A stretch of 64,000 nt of DNA from Adiantum capillus-veneris (taxonomy: Eukaryota > Streptophyta > Polypodiopsida > Polypodiales > Pteridaceae): assembly GCA_014529385.2 (NCBI GenBank), contig CM043968.1, positions 23,466,513-23,530,512 of the forward strand, written 5' to 3'. This document shows positions 24,303-35,508 of the stretch, piece by piece (positions within the stretch are counted from its first letter, which is position 1; each line of letters opens with the position of its first letter). The notes below the pieces were generated by a model that was not told the DNA's origin, ran no database searches, and saw only the letters and a program-made list of their open reading frames with translations. The position numbers and the translations under genes are program-made.

Positions 24303-25800
24303 ATGGCTTCACGCAAGGATCAATCGACTCCCTCTGCATCTGGAGATGCGGGCAGGGATCACAACGAAGATTCCGGCAGAGAGTATGGCCCGCCTCGGCC
24401 TACTCAGGCGGAGCAAAGAGAGATGAAGCATCGTCAATTGATCGGCAATGCAACAAAGAGGATGCTCAGTTTTGCGAAGGATCCGAAACTGGCAAAATAT
24501 ATGAGCGAGACTTCTTTTCAGAAAGTGCATGCGCAGTGGCAAAAAACCACTACACCACCCCTGAAACCCGCTCTCAAGAAACCTTCTGATCAAAAACAGT
24601 ATTCAGAGAAGGAATTACAAGAGTTGGTAGATGCACGGATTGCTCAGCTTTTTGACACGCAAAAGAAAGCCAAAAAGCACGGCAAAAAGCAGAAGAAGAG
24701 CACTGACTTCTCGGGATATTTGGGTCGACAGTCGACTTTTGACAAGGCAAAGAAACAGAAGAAGCGTGTTTGATTTGAAGGAGTACCCAGTTCTTCTTCT
24801 TCTTCTTCTTCTTCAGACAGTTCTTCTAGCTCTTCAGGTTCGAGCGAAGAAGACAGAAAAGGAAAAAGCGAAACAAGAAACAAAGCTTCGGAAAGGGCAA
24901 GAAAAAGGCAAAAAGGCTAAATCTCGCCCAGAGACTGACAGTTCTACTGAGGACTCGTCTACAGACAACTTAGATTCCAATGACGAAAACTTTTATGCGA
25001 ACAAGAAGAATTTTTACAAAGCCAACCAGTATGACTTTCTCGAAGATAAAAGCAAGAAAGTCCGAGAGTTTAAGGAAGGTGGCCACTCGATCAAGTTTGA
25101 TACATTTTTAGAATACTCAGATGCTTCGAAGACTTTGTCTTTTATAAAACAGTTTAACATCGCTTTCGCGGGAGGACACTATTCAAAGCACTCCAAGATT
25201 TGGAGAGCTGCCTCTTACTTAAAGGGGAATGCTCGTACTTGGTGGTCCACGCTTCTTTTAAACAAGACTATGCCAGTTAAATGGCTGAAATTTAAGAAGC
25301 TTTTTATTTCTTCTTGGTTGACGCAAGAATATGAACGAGATATACGAGCTACTTGGAACCATCTTCGGATGACCAAGAAAGATACAATCAATGCTTATTG
25401 TGAAAGATTCTAGAGCTCTTTTCTACCCACCTCTTCATTCAAGAAGATCTCGTTACAGAGAACAGATTGAGCGATTCACCTTGGGTCTACCTATAGAGAT
25501 CCGAGATCACTGCTTGGAGCAGAAGTCAGCTTCTATTCAGGAGTTGATGAGTCATGCGAAGCGGGGCTTTGCCATTCACTCTGGCAGCCTGACCGATGAG
25601 GCCATGACACAACGAACAGAACAAACTCTGGGAATGAAAGTAGAAAAAAAAAGAGCAACCCAGAGAAAAAGGATGCACGACCCAAGCTTACTCCTTAGGA
25701 GAGAGCTCGCTTCATCAGAGAGGGGAAGTGCTTTGGACGCGGGGAACATGGACATATCTCCGCGAAGTGCCCTAAAAAGGCACAGAAAGAACAGAATGAT
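24303..25800 (+). pseudogene. Element D gag
   Basis: It starts MASRKDQSTPS, as in F and I. An N-terminal acidic/basic region precedes a Lys-rich stretch and a poly-Ser run coded by TTC repeats (24791-24815), then an acidic Ser/Asp segment. The capsid core follows (FIKQFNIAFAGGHY, GNARTWWSTLL, LTQEYERDI, HLRMTKKDT), typical of plant Ty3-type Gag. A TGA (24771-24773), a frame change in the Ser region and a stop at 25411-25413 break it. The zinc knuckle near 25730-25780 is garbled. Confidence 0.85.
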
Positions 25801-26475
25801 AAAGACGACGACGGGCCTGAGAGTTCGAGAGCAGCTGAGGAACGTGGCAGTAAAGGCAGATAGAAAAGCAGAATTGGTACCACATGGCGTGGGACCTGCA
25901 CTGAATCTAATGAATGAAAGTACAAACTTTGCCGCTTTTGGGGCAAAGTGAAGGATCAGAAAGCTCTTTTGAAGGAGCCAAGGCCAACTTCTTTTCACTT
26001 GGAATTGGCGGCTCGATTTGGAATTACACCCGACAGACTGACGCCACAGGCGAAGGTAGTTCGACTGGCACCGGGATGGGATGTTGCCATTACACCGAGC
26101 ATTGGAAAACTTCGTTTGCAATGATAGGGGTGTTCAGGGCACGCGAGTGACGTTCTACTCAGGATCCCTTGGTACCACAAGAACTACGCTGTGGTTGACT
26201 ACCGGGCCGAGAAAGCGACTTTGATAAATGAAGGGATCAGAGATTGTACTTGATGAACTTCGATTTCTTTACTCATTTTTTTTTGGGAGAGAACTGAACG
26301 ATGGATAAAGGTTGAATATGTTTTGACCCGATCAAAAGAATGCCAAGATTTTTCTCCACACTCATGCCGATTGCTTTTTAGAGGGCCTGAAGATCAGACC
26401 ATAGACCTGATACCTGGAAGCACGTCACCGAACCGGCCACCTTACTGTGTGAGCTGAGTACAAACTGAAAAAATT

Positions 26476-27316
26476 ATGAACCAAGTGAAAGACCTCTTGG
26501 AAAAGGGTCTTGTCCAGCCTAATACTTCACCGTATTGCTCTCCACTGTTGTTGGATTTGAAGAAAGACAGATCTTGGAGAATGTGCATCGATTATAGAGC
26601 TCTCAACAAAATCACCATCAAGAACAGAATTCCGATTCCTAGGATCGATGATATACTCGACAGGTTACAGGGATCTTCGTGCTTTAGTAGGATTGATTTG
26701 AAGAGTGGATATCATCAGGATCCGAATCGCGACGGGAGACCTCTACAAGACAGCCTTCCGGACTACTTTTTTGGATTATTTGAGTTTTTGGTGATGCCTT
26801 TTGGCTTAACCAATGCTCCTGCGACATTGGCTTAACCAATGCTCCTGCGACATTTAACCGGATGATGGACGGGAATTTTCGAGAGTACAGGCTATTTGTT
26901 GGCACTTTCTTTGATGGTATCATTGTTTTCTCCAAGAATGAGGCAGAACACAGAGATCGTCTGCTTCAGAGATACACTTTTTGGGACACTTTGTCTCAGC
27001 AGCAGCAGGAGTGCAAATGGATTCAGCCAAGATAGAGACTATACGTGATTGGCCCGATTTGAAGAATGTCCATGAAGTTGGAAGCTTCTTGGGACTTTGT
27101 TTGTACTACGGGCGGTTCATACGAAAGTTTGCAGAGGTTGCTTCCCCTTTGCATATCTTGATACAGAAAGGAGTCCCTTTCTCGTGGGGATCCACAGAGG
27201 TGACTGCCTTTCAGACATTGAATAAGAAATTGACTACAGGACCAGATTTGACTTTGCCGGACTTGCATGACTTTAATGAAATGGAATTCCTGATTATGAT
27301 ACTGATTTGTTCTTGA
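26476..27316 (+). pseudogene. Element D reverse transcriptase and RNase H start
   Basis: It reads [47 protein letters not shown] and [16 protein letters not shown], then a duplicated short segment at 26822-26850 and a damaged active-site region (26895-26920). It continues with the connection domain (GHFVSAAAGVQMD, FLGLCLYYGRFIRKF) and stops at the RNase H border. The catalytic box is not readable as F-x-D-D, so it is inactive. Confidence 0.85.
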
Positions 27317-27696
27317 CTTCTTTTGAGTGCAGGAACTGATAGACGAAATGACTGCAGCATTTTGGTCTGATTGATCTCGAATAGACATGGTTGCAATAGG
27401 GGTTAATCAATCGGACATCGATGAGGTCCCGATTGGATCTAGATGCGATTGCTAGCTACATTGCCGATAAATCATGGTCTAAGATCCGAATGAATGTTGA
27501 ATGTCATGTGATGTCTTGTGATGTCTAGTGATGTCCTGTGAGGTCATGTGATGTGACTGTCGATTTGGTACATGTGCTAGATGTGTGTTCCTAGTACGTA
27601 GGTACTAACAATCAGTGTCTGCTAAGATGGTTTATGGCTTTTGTCGGTTTTGTAGGCGTAATCGCGGTCGATTACAATGCTTTCAAGAGGGGGGTA

Positions 27697-27962
27697 TGTC
27701 ACAAAGTGATGACGTGGCTACCGACAGCAGAAACCCTAATTTCTGCCAGAAACCCTAATTTTCAGAAACCCTAATTTCTGGAAACCCTAACCCTAACTGC
27801 TGGCTGGAAACCCTAATCATGCGGAAATGCCACGTGGCAACAGGTACGGATTTTCAAGATTTGCGGAGGAGAAAAGCATCAGCATGGGCGACGCTATTGC
27901 TGCTTTTTCTCTACGCAAATGGCTAGGGAGAGAGAAAAGATGATCTGCTTTATTTTGCTCTC

Positions 27963-28034
<72 letters not shown>

Positions 28035-28351
28035 TGCTTTTGATTTTTAAGCTTTTGGGGCTTTGCTTTTGGGCATCCCTTGTAACCTTTATATTGGTGG
28101 TTTAGGGCTAACTTCTCAGAGCATCTGGACGCAGAGTCTGAGAGTGAAACCCTAACCGCTCTCTTGTACTTTGATGATTGATTAAAACATAAAGAAATAC
28201 CGAAAGGGGCGCCAATCTTTGGGGCCAATATCTCTAGGCACGGAACTCCGCCAGGCCAATGCAAATCTATTGTGATCTTTGAATTGTTTTGAAGTGCTTA
28301 TTTGGTGCTGTCGCGATTGATTCTTGACTTGGAGTGTCCAAGTTTGTTACA
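27697..28351 (+). repeat. Element D 3' LTR
   Basis: Direct copy of 23609-24232 with a longer GA array (27965-28031) and the same telomere-like units (27730-27815). It starts next to the GGGGGGTA polypurine tract. Confidence 0.92.
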
Positions 28352-28523
28352 TTATGAGTAGATGTATCATCGCCATCCCCGTCTTTTGGACATTTCCACG
28401 TCACCTGTCGGAGCCTCTCTCTAAGTAGCCATGGAGAACATCATCTAGAAGGCCATTCATTCGAGCCAATCTTATGGTATGCATGGAGTTTGGTACCCGT
28501 ACCTCACCTTAAGCAGGAGAGGA
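28352..28523 (+). pseudogene. Element C interior 3' end
   Basis: These bases precede the right C LTR and end in a polypurine tract (AGCAGGAGAGGA). The last codons read YLTLSRRGCH, parallel to YLTLKRRGCH at the 3' end of K and H, so C is a third member of that group. Nothing else of its interior survives here. Confidence 0.6.
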
Positions 28524-29032
28524 TGTCACATGCACATGGCTCTATGTGCCACGTGGACATGCTTCATCGACTTTCAAAGCCAATTTTTGTACCTATCCCT
28601 AGATAGGAGTGTATAGAATCCTATGAGGATTAGCAATTTTGTGAGCCTGTAAGCACGACCTGCATGTATGGACGAGCCCATTAGATTAAATTTTCTAGTT
28701 TTGGAACCCTCTCGCATCAATGGATTGTTCAAGTGTTTTGACAAATGTTATTACACTTCGGTGGGCATGACGTGCATGTAGATCTAGGTTTGAGAAACGT
28801 GTCGGTCTAGTCGGTTCATCAAATGGTTCACAGAGCAATAAGTTATCGCCCAAAAACTCACATTTGCACATTTTTCCCGAATTAACCTAAAATTCCCGAC
28901 CTGACTAAAAAGTCCTTTAAAAGGAGCACATGGGCCAACATTTTTGCAGAATCTGGGAGCGCTAGCAAAGATCCAGCCCTAGAGTTTTGCATCAGCCTAC
29001 CTGGCGTTTGCCTCCAACATCGCAGATCAGCC
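28524..29032 (+). repeat. Element C right LTR, cut by element E
   Basis: It starts TGTCACATGCACATGG after the polypurine tract and follows the left LTR to about 28966. It then continues with K-like LTR sequence (cctagagttttgc...cagatcagcc) until the LTR of element E begins at about 29033. Confidence 0.7.
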
Positions 29033-29563
29033 AGTCACAAACTGGTGACGTGGCTAGCCCCGGACACAGACTCACACACGCTAGTCGGATAAGGCACGAC
29101 AAGCCAACACATGGCAGATTGTATGGACCCCCACAAATTGCACTGACTGTTGACGTGGCAGTTTTTCATAAAACGCGCTGACTTTGCGACGTGGCATTCC
29201 GTACGAATCTGCACAAATTACGCTAGCCAGCTTTTGGGGCTTAATGCTTTTTGAGTTGAAGCTTTTGAATTAGAGATTTTTGGGGCTCTGCTTTTGGGCA
29301 TCCCTTGTACCAATAAATAAGTGGGCTAGGCCTCATTACTGAGAGCATCTGGACGTAGAGCTGAGAGTGAGCGCCTGCCTACTCTCTTGTACTTTGAACA
29401 CAGATTAATATAAAAAGAAATACCGAAAGGGGCGCCAATCTTTGGGGCCAATACCTCTGGGCACGAAACTACGCCGGGCCGTGTCATCTTTGTGAACTGT
29501 TTTGAAGTGAACCTTTGTTGTGTCGCAGTAGAATCTTTACTTGGGGTGTCCAAGTTTGTTACA
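29033..29563 (+). repeat. Element E 5' LTR
   Basis: It carries GAAATACCGAAAGGGGCGCC (29418-29437) and ends GTTTGTTACA. It lacks the telomere-like units and the GA array of D and F. Confidence 0.85.
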
Positions 29564-29564
29564 G

Positions 29565-29576
29565 TGGTATCAGAAC
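29565..29576 (+). promoter_or_regulatory. Element E primer binding site
   Basis: TGGTATCAGAAC has one change from the canonical TGGTATCAGAGC, one base after the LTR. Confidence 0.85.
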
Positions 29577-29628
29577 GCAGCCGATTTCTCTACTACCGGG
29601 AAATCCGATCCTTTTCTCACGACACTTA

Positions 29629-30917
29629 TGGATTCCAACAAGAATCAATCGACTTCTTCTGTATCTGCTAATGCGGGAGGAGATCACGAAGAAGATTTTA
29701 ATGAACAACCAGAGAAAGAGTAAGGGCCACCTCGGCCTACTCAATACGAACTTGAAGAGATGGAACATGGACAACAGGTTGACGAGTGCACAAAGCAGAT
29801 GATTAAAATTGCGAAGGATCCGAATTTTGCAAAATTTTGTCTCAGCAATCCATCGTCGAAGTGCACACCGAGTGGCAAAAAGCCACATAACCACCCATCA
29901 AACCGGAAATCACCTTCTCTGAGGATGTTTACAGAGCAAGAATTACAAGAGGTGGTTCAGACACAGATCAGCCGGCTTTTAAACGCAAACAACAAATCCA
30001 AAAAGCAAGAGAAAAGCAAAAGAAAGGGACTGACTTCCCGGGTTATTTGGGTCGTCAATCTTCTTTTGCATCGGCAAGAAAGCAAAAGAAGCGTGTACGA
30101 TTTGAAGGACTACCCAGTTCTTCTTCTTCTTCTTCTTCTTCTTCTTCTTCTTCTAGCTCTTCTGACTTGAGCGAAGAAGACAGAAAAGGTAAAAAGCAAA
30201 GCAAAAAGCAAAGCTTCGGAAAGGGCAAGAAAAAGGCAAAGAAGCTCAAATTTTGCCCAGTTTCTGATAGTTCTACAAAGGAGTCATCCTCAGACAGTTC
30301 GGACTCCGACGATCACATGTTTTATGCAAAGACGAAGCATTTTTACAAAGCCAACCAATATGGCTTTCTCAAAGACAAAAGCAAGAAAGTGAAAGAATTC
30401 AAAGAAGGTGGACAGTCGATTAAATTTGAATCCTTTTCTCGGTTCCAAGATGCTCCGAGGGCTTTTGGCCTTCATTCAGCAGTTTAACATAGCTTTCTCT
30501 GGAGGGCATTACTCAGAGCACTCCAAGATTAGGAGGGCTACCTCTTTCTTCAAGGGAAATGCTCGAACATGGTGGTCCACTCTTCTTCTGAGGAAGAAAG
30601 CTCCAATTAAATGGTTGAAATTCAAAAGGCTCTTTATTTCTTCTTGGTTGACTCGGGAGTACGAACGAGATATACAAACCGCTTGGAATCATCTTCGGAT
30701 GACCAAGGGAAATTCTTTGGACGCTTATTGCGAGAGATTTTGGAACTCTTTTCTACCAACCTCTTCATTTAAGAAGGTCTCATTTAAGGAAGAGATTGAG
30801 CGGTTTTGCTGCGGACTCCTTACAAAGATCCGAGACTACTGCCTAGAACAAAAGTCTAATTCTATTCAAGAATTGATGGGTCATGCGAAACGGCTCACTC
30901 TCAGGCTCTACGTCTAG
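29629..30917 (+). pseudogene. Element E gag, truncated
   Basis: It starts MDSNKNQSTSS, aligned with the Gag start of F and D. A TAA occurs at about 29722 and there are later frame changes. The Lys-rich part, a TTC-coded Ser run (30117-30154), the acidic stretch and the capsid core (FKGNARTWWSTLLLRKKA, LTREYERDI, HLRMTKGNS) are clear. It ends at SIQELMGHAKR, where the sequence becomes inverted LTR DNA. Pseudogene. Confidence 0.85.
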
Positions 30918-31125
30918 ATGCTCTGAGAAGTGAGAGGCAAAGCCACTAATTTATAAGTTTTACAAGGGATGCCAAAAGCAAAGCCCCAAAAGCTTCAAAA
31001 TCAAAAGCTTTCACTCTCAAGCCTTATTGAGTAAGCATAAAGCAGTTTAATAAAGTTCTCTCTCTCCCTTGCTAAATTGCGTGGAGAAAAGCAAGTCAAA
31101 AAGCTGCCAGAACTGCCGTAAAAAC
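30894..31125 (-). repeat. Element G 3' LTR, left piece
   Basis: Minus-orientation LTR sequence (ctcactctca...ctctacgtctagatgctctgag, then acaagggatgcc and caaaagcttcaaaatc) matches part of the I LTRs. It is cut on the left by the E junction and on the right by F. It continues at 34361. Confidence 0.75.
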
Positions 31126-31785
31126 TGTCACAAAGTGATGACGTGGCTACCCGATTATTAGGGTTTTGATGACATGGCTAACCCTAATTGCCAAAAACCC
31201 TAATCAACAAAAACCCTAAATGTTGCCAGAAACCCTAACCCTAAATGCTGCCAAAAAACCCTAAACCTAATTTTGGGGGCATGACATGTGGCAGCCGCAG
31301 ATTGCGGCAGCAATTGTGGAGGCTGAAAGCTTACGGCAGATTTGCTTTTTCTTGGCAATTTTTGGATGCTGCTTTTTTCCTACGCAAAGGATGGGGGCGA
31401 GAGAGAATCTTTTGCTTTATTCTCTATCGACTCAAGAGAGCTTGTGAGAGAAAGAGCCTTTGCTTTAGTTTTAGGCTTTTGATTTTTAAGCTTTTGGGGC
31501 TCTACTTTTGGCATCCCTTGTAAATAAATAAGTGGTTTGGGCTCCCACTCTGCAGAGCATCTGGACGTAGAGTCTGAGAGTGAGACCCAACCACTCTTAT
31601 ACTTTGAACTCAGATTAATACAAAAAGAAATACCGAAAGGGGCGCCAGTCTTTGGGGCCAATATCTCTAGGTACGGAACTCCGCCGGGCCAATGTAAATC
31701 AATTGTATACTGTGAATTGTTTTAAAGTGGTTATTTGGTGTTGTCGCGGTAGATTCTTGACTTGGAGTGTCCAAGTCTGTTTACA
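31126..31785 (+). repeat. Element F 5' LTR
   Basis: It starts TGTCACAAAGTGATGACG. It has CCCTAA-type units at 31155-31275, only a vestige of the GA array (gcgagagagaa, 31397-31407) and the shared block GAAATACCGAAAGGGGCGCC at 31628-31647. Confidence 0.93.
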
Positions 31786-31786
31786 G

Positions 31787-31798
31787 TGGTATCAGAGC
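31787..31798 (+). promoter_or_regulatory. Element F primer binding site
   Basis: TGGTATCAGAGC lies one base after the LTR. Confidence 0.92.
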
Positions 31799-31856
31799 AC
31801 GGCCGATCTCTCTTCTACGGGAAATCTGATCCCATATTTTTTTTCCCGCGGCACCT

Positions 31857-33420
31857 ATGGCTTCACGCAAGGATCAGTCGACTCCCTCTGCATCCGGAGA
31901 TGCGGCAAGGGATCACAACGAAGATTCCGGCAGAGAGTATGGGCCGCCTCGGCCTACTCAGGCGGAGCGACGAGAGATGGAGCGTCGTCAATTGATCAGC
32001 GATGCAACAAAGATGCTGCTCAATTTTGCGAAGGACCCAAAATTTGCAAAATATATGAGCGAGACTTCTTTTTACGAAGTGCACGAGCATTGGCAGAAAA
32101 CCTAAACACCACCCTCGAAACCCGCTCTCAAGAAACCTTCTGCTCACAAGAAATATTCAGAGAAGGAATTAGAAGAGGTGGTTGATGCACGGATTGCTCA
32201 GCTTTTTGATGCGCAAAACAAAGCTAAAAAGCGCGGCAAAAAGCAGAAAAAAGGCACTGACTTCCCGGGATATTTGGGTCGTCAATCGACATTCGGTAAG
32301 GCAAAGAAACAGAAGAAGCGTGTTCGATTTGAAGGTTCTTCTTCTTCTTCTTCTTCTTCTTCTTCTTTTGACAGTTCTTCTAGCTCTTCTGACTCGAGCG
32401 AAGAAGACAGAAAAGGCAAAAAGCGAAGCAAGAAACAACGCTTCGGAAAGGGCAAGAAAAAGGCGAAGAAATCTAAATCTCGCCCAGTGAGTGACAGTTC
32501 TACAGAGGACTCGTCTACAGATAGTTCAGACTCTAACGACGGCAACTTTTATGCAAAGAAGAAGAATATTGATAAAGCCAACCAATATGACTTTCTGGAA
32601 GATAAAAGCAAGAAAGTCCGAGAGTTTAAGGAAGGTGGACAGTCAATTAAATTTGACACGTTTTCGGGATATAGAGATACTTTGAAGGCTTTGTTTTTTA
32701 TAAAGCAGTTTGACATCGCTTTCGCGGGAGGACGCTACTCAGAGCACTCTAAGATTCGGAGAGATGCCTTTTATTTTAAGGGGAATGCTCGAATTGGTGG
32801 TCCACGCTTCTCTTAAACAAGACTGCGCCAGTTAAATGGCTGAAATTTAAGAAGCTTTTTATTTCTTGGCTGACTCAAGAGTATGAACGCGATATACGAC
32901 CTGCTTGGAACCATCTTCGGATGACCAAGAGAGATACAGTGGACACTTATTGCGAGAGATTCTGGAGCTCTTTTCTACCCGCTTCTTCATTCAAGAAGAT
33001 CTCCTTCAGAGAACACATCGAGCGGTTTACCTTGGGTCTACCTACAGAGATCCGAGATCACTGCTTGGAACAGAAGTCAGCTTCTATTCAGGAGTTGATG
33101 AGTCATGCAAAACGGGGTTTTGCCGTTCACTCTAGCAGTCTGACCTACCTCACCAATGAGGTCATGACACAACGAGCCGAATAGACTTCAGTGAATGAAA
33201 GTAGAAAGAGAAAGAGCAACCCAGAAAAGAAGGATGCACGACCCAAGCTTACTCCTCATGAGAGAGCTCGCTTCATCAGGGAGAAGAAGTGCTTTGGATG
33301 TGGGAAACATGGACATATCTCTGCGAAGTGCCCTAAAAAGGCACAGAAAGCAGAGAATGACAAGGATGACGAAAGGCCTGAGAGTTCGAGAGCAGTTGAG
33401 GAACGTGGAAGAAAAGGCAA
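31857..33420 (+). pseudogene. Element F gag with intact zinc knuckle
   Basis: It starts MASRKDQSTPS. A stop at 32103-32105 and a frame change near 32790 break it. Order: N-terminal region, Lys-rich segment, poly-Ser run (32340-32390), acidic region, capsid core (IKQFDIAFAGGRYSEHSKIR, ERDIRPAWNHLRMTKRD) and a CCHC knuckle CFGCGKHGHISAKC near 33285-33330. The knuckle is intact here and packages RNA in the family. After AVEERGRKGK the coding sequence gives way to non-coding DNA. Confidence 0.85.
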
Positions 33421-33442
33421 GATGAATTCTTTTTCGATTTAT

Positions 33443-33443
<1 letters not shown>

Positions 33444-33478
<35 letters not shown>
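33444..33478. repeat. (TG)n microsatellite in element F
   Basis: A TG run is located where pol would start in full-length relatives. It lies at the gag/3' UTR deletion junction. Confidence 0.95.
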
Positions 33479-33480
<2 letters not shown>

Positions 33481-33636
33481 TAGTAGTAGAAAACAAGAGG
33501 GAAAGAGGGGGGAGGTACTTTTTTTTGTGTTTACCTCTTTCTTTGTAGCGCGGTTGAGCTTTGGCTAGGTTGAGCTTCCAAAGACGATGGCGGAAAACCC
33601 CCTTCGACGAAACCTCCGTCGATGTTGAGGGGGGTA

Positions 33637-33930
33637 TGTCACAAAGTGATGACATGGCTGCCCGATTATTAGGGTTTTAATGACATGGCTGTATTGCTGA
33701 AACCCTAACCCTAATTGCCAAAAACCCTAATCTGCAAAAACCCTAAATGCTGCCAAAAACCCTAACCCTAAATGCTGCCAAAAAACCCTAACCCTAATTT
33801 TGGGGGCATGACACGTGGTAATAGTACGGACGCCCTCAGATTGCGGCGGGAATTGCAGAAGCTCAAAGCTTGCGGCAGATTTGCTTTTTCTTGGCAATTT
33901 TTGGATGTTGCTTTTTCCTACGCAAAGGAT

Positions 33931-33983
<53 letters not shown>

Positions 33984-34360
33984 TTTTGCTTTATTCTCTA
34001 TCGGCTCAAGAGAGAGCTTGTGAGAGAAAGAGCCATTGCTTTATTTTTAGGCTTTTGATTTTTAAGCTTTTGGGGCTCTGCTTTTGGCATCCCTTGTAAA
34101 TAAATAAGTGGTTTGGGCTCCCACTCTGAAGAGCATCTGGACGCAGAGTCTGAGAGTGAGACCCAACCACTCTTGTACTTTGAACTCGGATTAATAACAA
34201 AAGAAATACCGAAAGGGGCGCCAGTCTTTGGGGCCAATATCTCTAGACACGGAACTCCGTCGGGCCAGTGTAAATCAATTGTGAACTGTGAACTGTTTTG
34301 AAGTGGCTATTTGGTGCCGTCGCGGTAGATTCTTCACTTGGAGTGTCCAAGTCTGTTACA
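33637..34360 (+). repeat. Element F 3' LTR
   Basis: Direct copy of 31126-31785. It differs mainly by a full (GA)n array at 33932-33981, which the 5' LTR lacks, and by extra CCCTAA units (33665-33800). Confidence 0.93.
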
Positions 34361-34554
34361 AAAACTACCGCAAAAACCGCCGCAATTCACAGACTTCCGT
34401 ACGGCATGCCACGTCAGCTGACAGCAGGTTCCGTAAATTCCAAATTCGTACAAGGCAGCCACGTCATCATTTCTGCCAACATGCCGGGACTATTCCATGC
34501 CAAAGGGAAGGTGTGTGTATGTGTACTGGGCAGCCACGTCACCTGTTTGTGACG
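34361..34554 (-). repeat. Element G 3' LTR, right piece
   Basis: This continues the minus-orientation LTR after F and its AAAAC duplication and ends ctgtttgtgacg (terminal base changed from A to G on this strand). A polypurine tract (AAGAGAGGGGTA, minus strand) abuts it at 34555-34566. Confidence 0.78.
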
Positions 34555-34566
34555 TACCCCTCTCTT

Positions 34567-35126
34567 GAAAGCATTGTAATCGCCCTCGATTACGCCTGCA
34601 AAACAGACAGAAGCCATAAACTGTCTTAGCAAACACTGACTGTTAGTCCGACGCACTAGGAACACACATCTAGCACATGTACCAATCGACAGTCACATCA
34701 CACGACATCACATGACAAATCACATTCAACATTCATTCGGATCTCAGACAATGATTTATAGGCAACGCAATTAGCAATCGCATCTAAATCCACTCAGGAC
34801 CTCACAAATGCCCGATTGACTAATCCTTATTGCAACCATGTCTATCGAGATCATTCAGATCGAGATGCTGCAAACATTTCATCTTTCAGTTCCTGCACTT
34901 AAACAAGTCAAGAACAAATTAATATCATATTATCGGGAATTCCAATTCATAAAGTCATATAGCACAATACTATCAGCTCACAATATCCTTGAAACTCAAA
35001 AAGACATCAATGACTTTAATATTAAAAATCGAGGCAATCTGTTACAAAGGAGCAGAGCAACTCTCCTCTTGTGCATACCCGCTACACCAGATTCCGCCCA
35101 AGCTGAGTTCGGGGTTCCATTTTGAA
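34567..35126 (-). other. Element G 3' untranslated region
   Basis: About 560 bases lie between the pol stop and the polypurine tract. The same sequence follows pol in I (42263-42809) and the truncated pol in D (27300-27683), so it is a conserved non-coding part of the family. It contains a run of short repeats built on ACATCACATGAC-like units (34690-34725). Confidence 0.7.
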
Positions 35127-35508
35127 TAGACTATGCTAATCCAAATGCTTCAAGGTAAAGATTCACAAAGTGAGGAGTATCTGCTAGGTCTTTCTCCTCC
35201 ATCCACTTCGCATCCAATGCAGGATAGTTCTTGAATTTAACCAAGAACCGCCTTATCGCTTTACCCTTAATCTTTCTGTCTTTATGTGCCAATATCTATT
35301 CTGAAACAAGGACCTCCTCGTTTTCTTCCACTTCGGGTTGCTCATCGGGCTCCCAATCTTCGGTCACATCGCCTTTAAAAGGCTTCAAGAGACTCACATG
35401 AAAAGCATTGTGAATCCTCCAAGTATCGGGCAGCTTCAATCTAAAGGAGACATCATTTATCTTTTCTTTTATGTAAGGTGCAGCGGAATGAAAGTTGTAT
35501 TTTCTCAA
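35127..35508 (-). pseudogene. Element G integrase tail and chromodomain
   Basis: It reads [20 protein letters not shown], then [14 protein letters not shown], an acidic linker ([13 protein letters not shown]) and a chromodomain end ([13 protein letters not shown]... in the next frame) up to a stop at 35127. The GPF/Y-type module and terminal chromodomain define chromoviruses and are thought to steer integration to marked chromatin. It is broken on the right by the TG of element H. Confidence 0.8.

Larger units (their letters stand above)
23609..28351 (+). mobile_element. LTR element D, chromovirus-related, lacks integrase
   Basis: LTRs 23609-24232 and 27697-28351 (TGTCACAAAG...TTACA) flank an interior with a primer site (24234), gag (24303 to about 25800), protease relics, RT (26476-26990) and the start of RNase H (27000-27290). 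The reading then jumps straight into the 3' UTR shared with G and I, so the integrase and chromodomain are deleted. The polypurine tract is CAAGAGGGGGGTA (27684-27696). Flanking pentamers are TTGTG and TTATG, a one-base mismatch, so the duplication is probable only. Confidence 0.88.
29033..30893 (+). mobile_element. LTR element E, 5' half only
   Basis: A 5' LTR (29033-29563, first base mutated so that it reads AGTCAC), a primer site and most of gag are present. At 30893/30894 the gag reading switches directly into the inverted LTR of element G, in the middle of a conserved Gag segment. Everything downstream, including the 3' LTR, is lost. It belongs to the same wider family as D, F, G and I. 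Confidence 0.82.
31126..34360 (+). mobile_element. LTR element F, gag-only, inserted in the G LTR
   Basis: LTRs 31126-31785 and 33637-34360 are flanked by AAAAC on both sides (31121-31125 and 34361-34365). The interior has a primer site, a gag ending after the zinc knuckle and then a short non-coding tail with a (TG)n run and a polypurine tract (GAGGGGGGTA, 33627-33636). The whole of pol is missing. It is a non-autonomous derivative of the D/G/I family, and close to D in gag sequence. Confidence 0.93.

Noticed and set aside
24790..24820. TTC/GAA triplet runs as free microsatellites
   Set aside because: In D, E, F and I they occupy the same place in gag and encode a Ser run, so they belong to the coding region.
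22881..28966. A complete LTR element C with D as a perfect nested insertion
   Set aside because: The C LTRs diverge after about 440 bases, only 170 bases of C interior are identifiable, and the D flanking pentamers differ by one base, so I report C only as paired LTR remnants.
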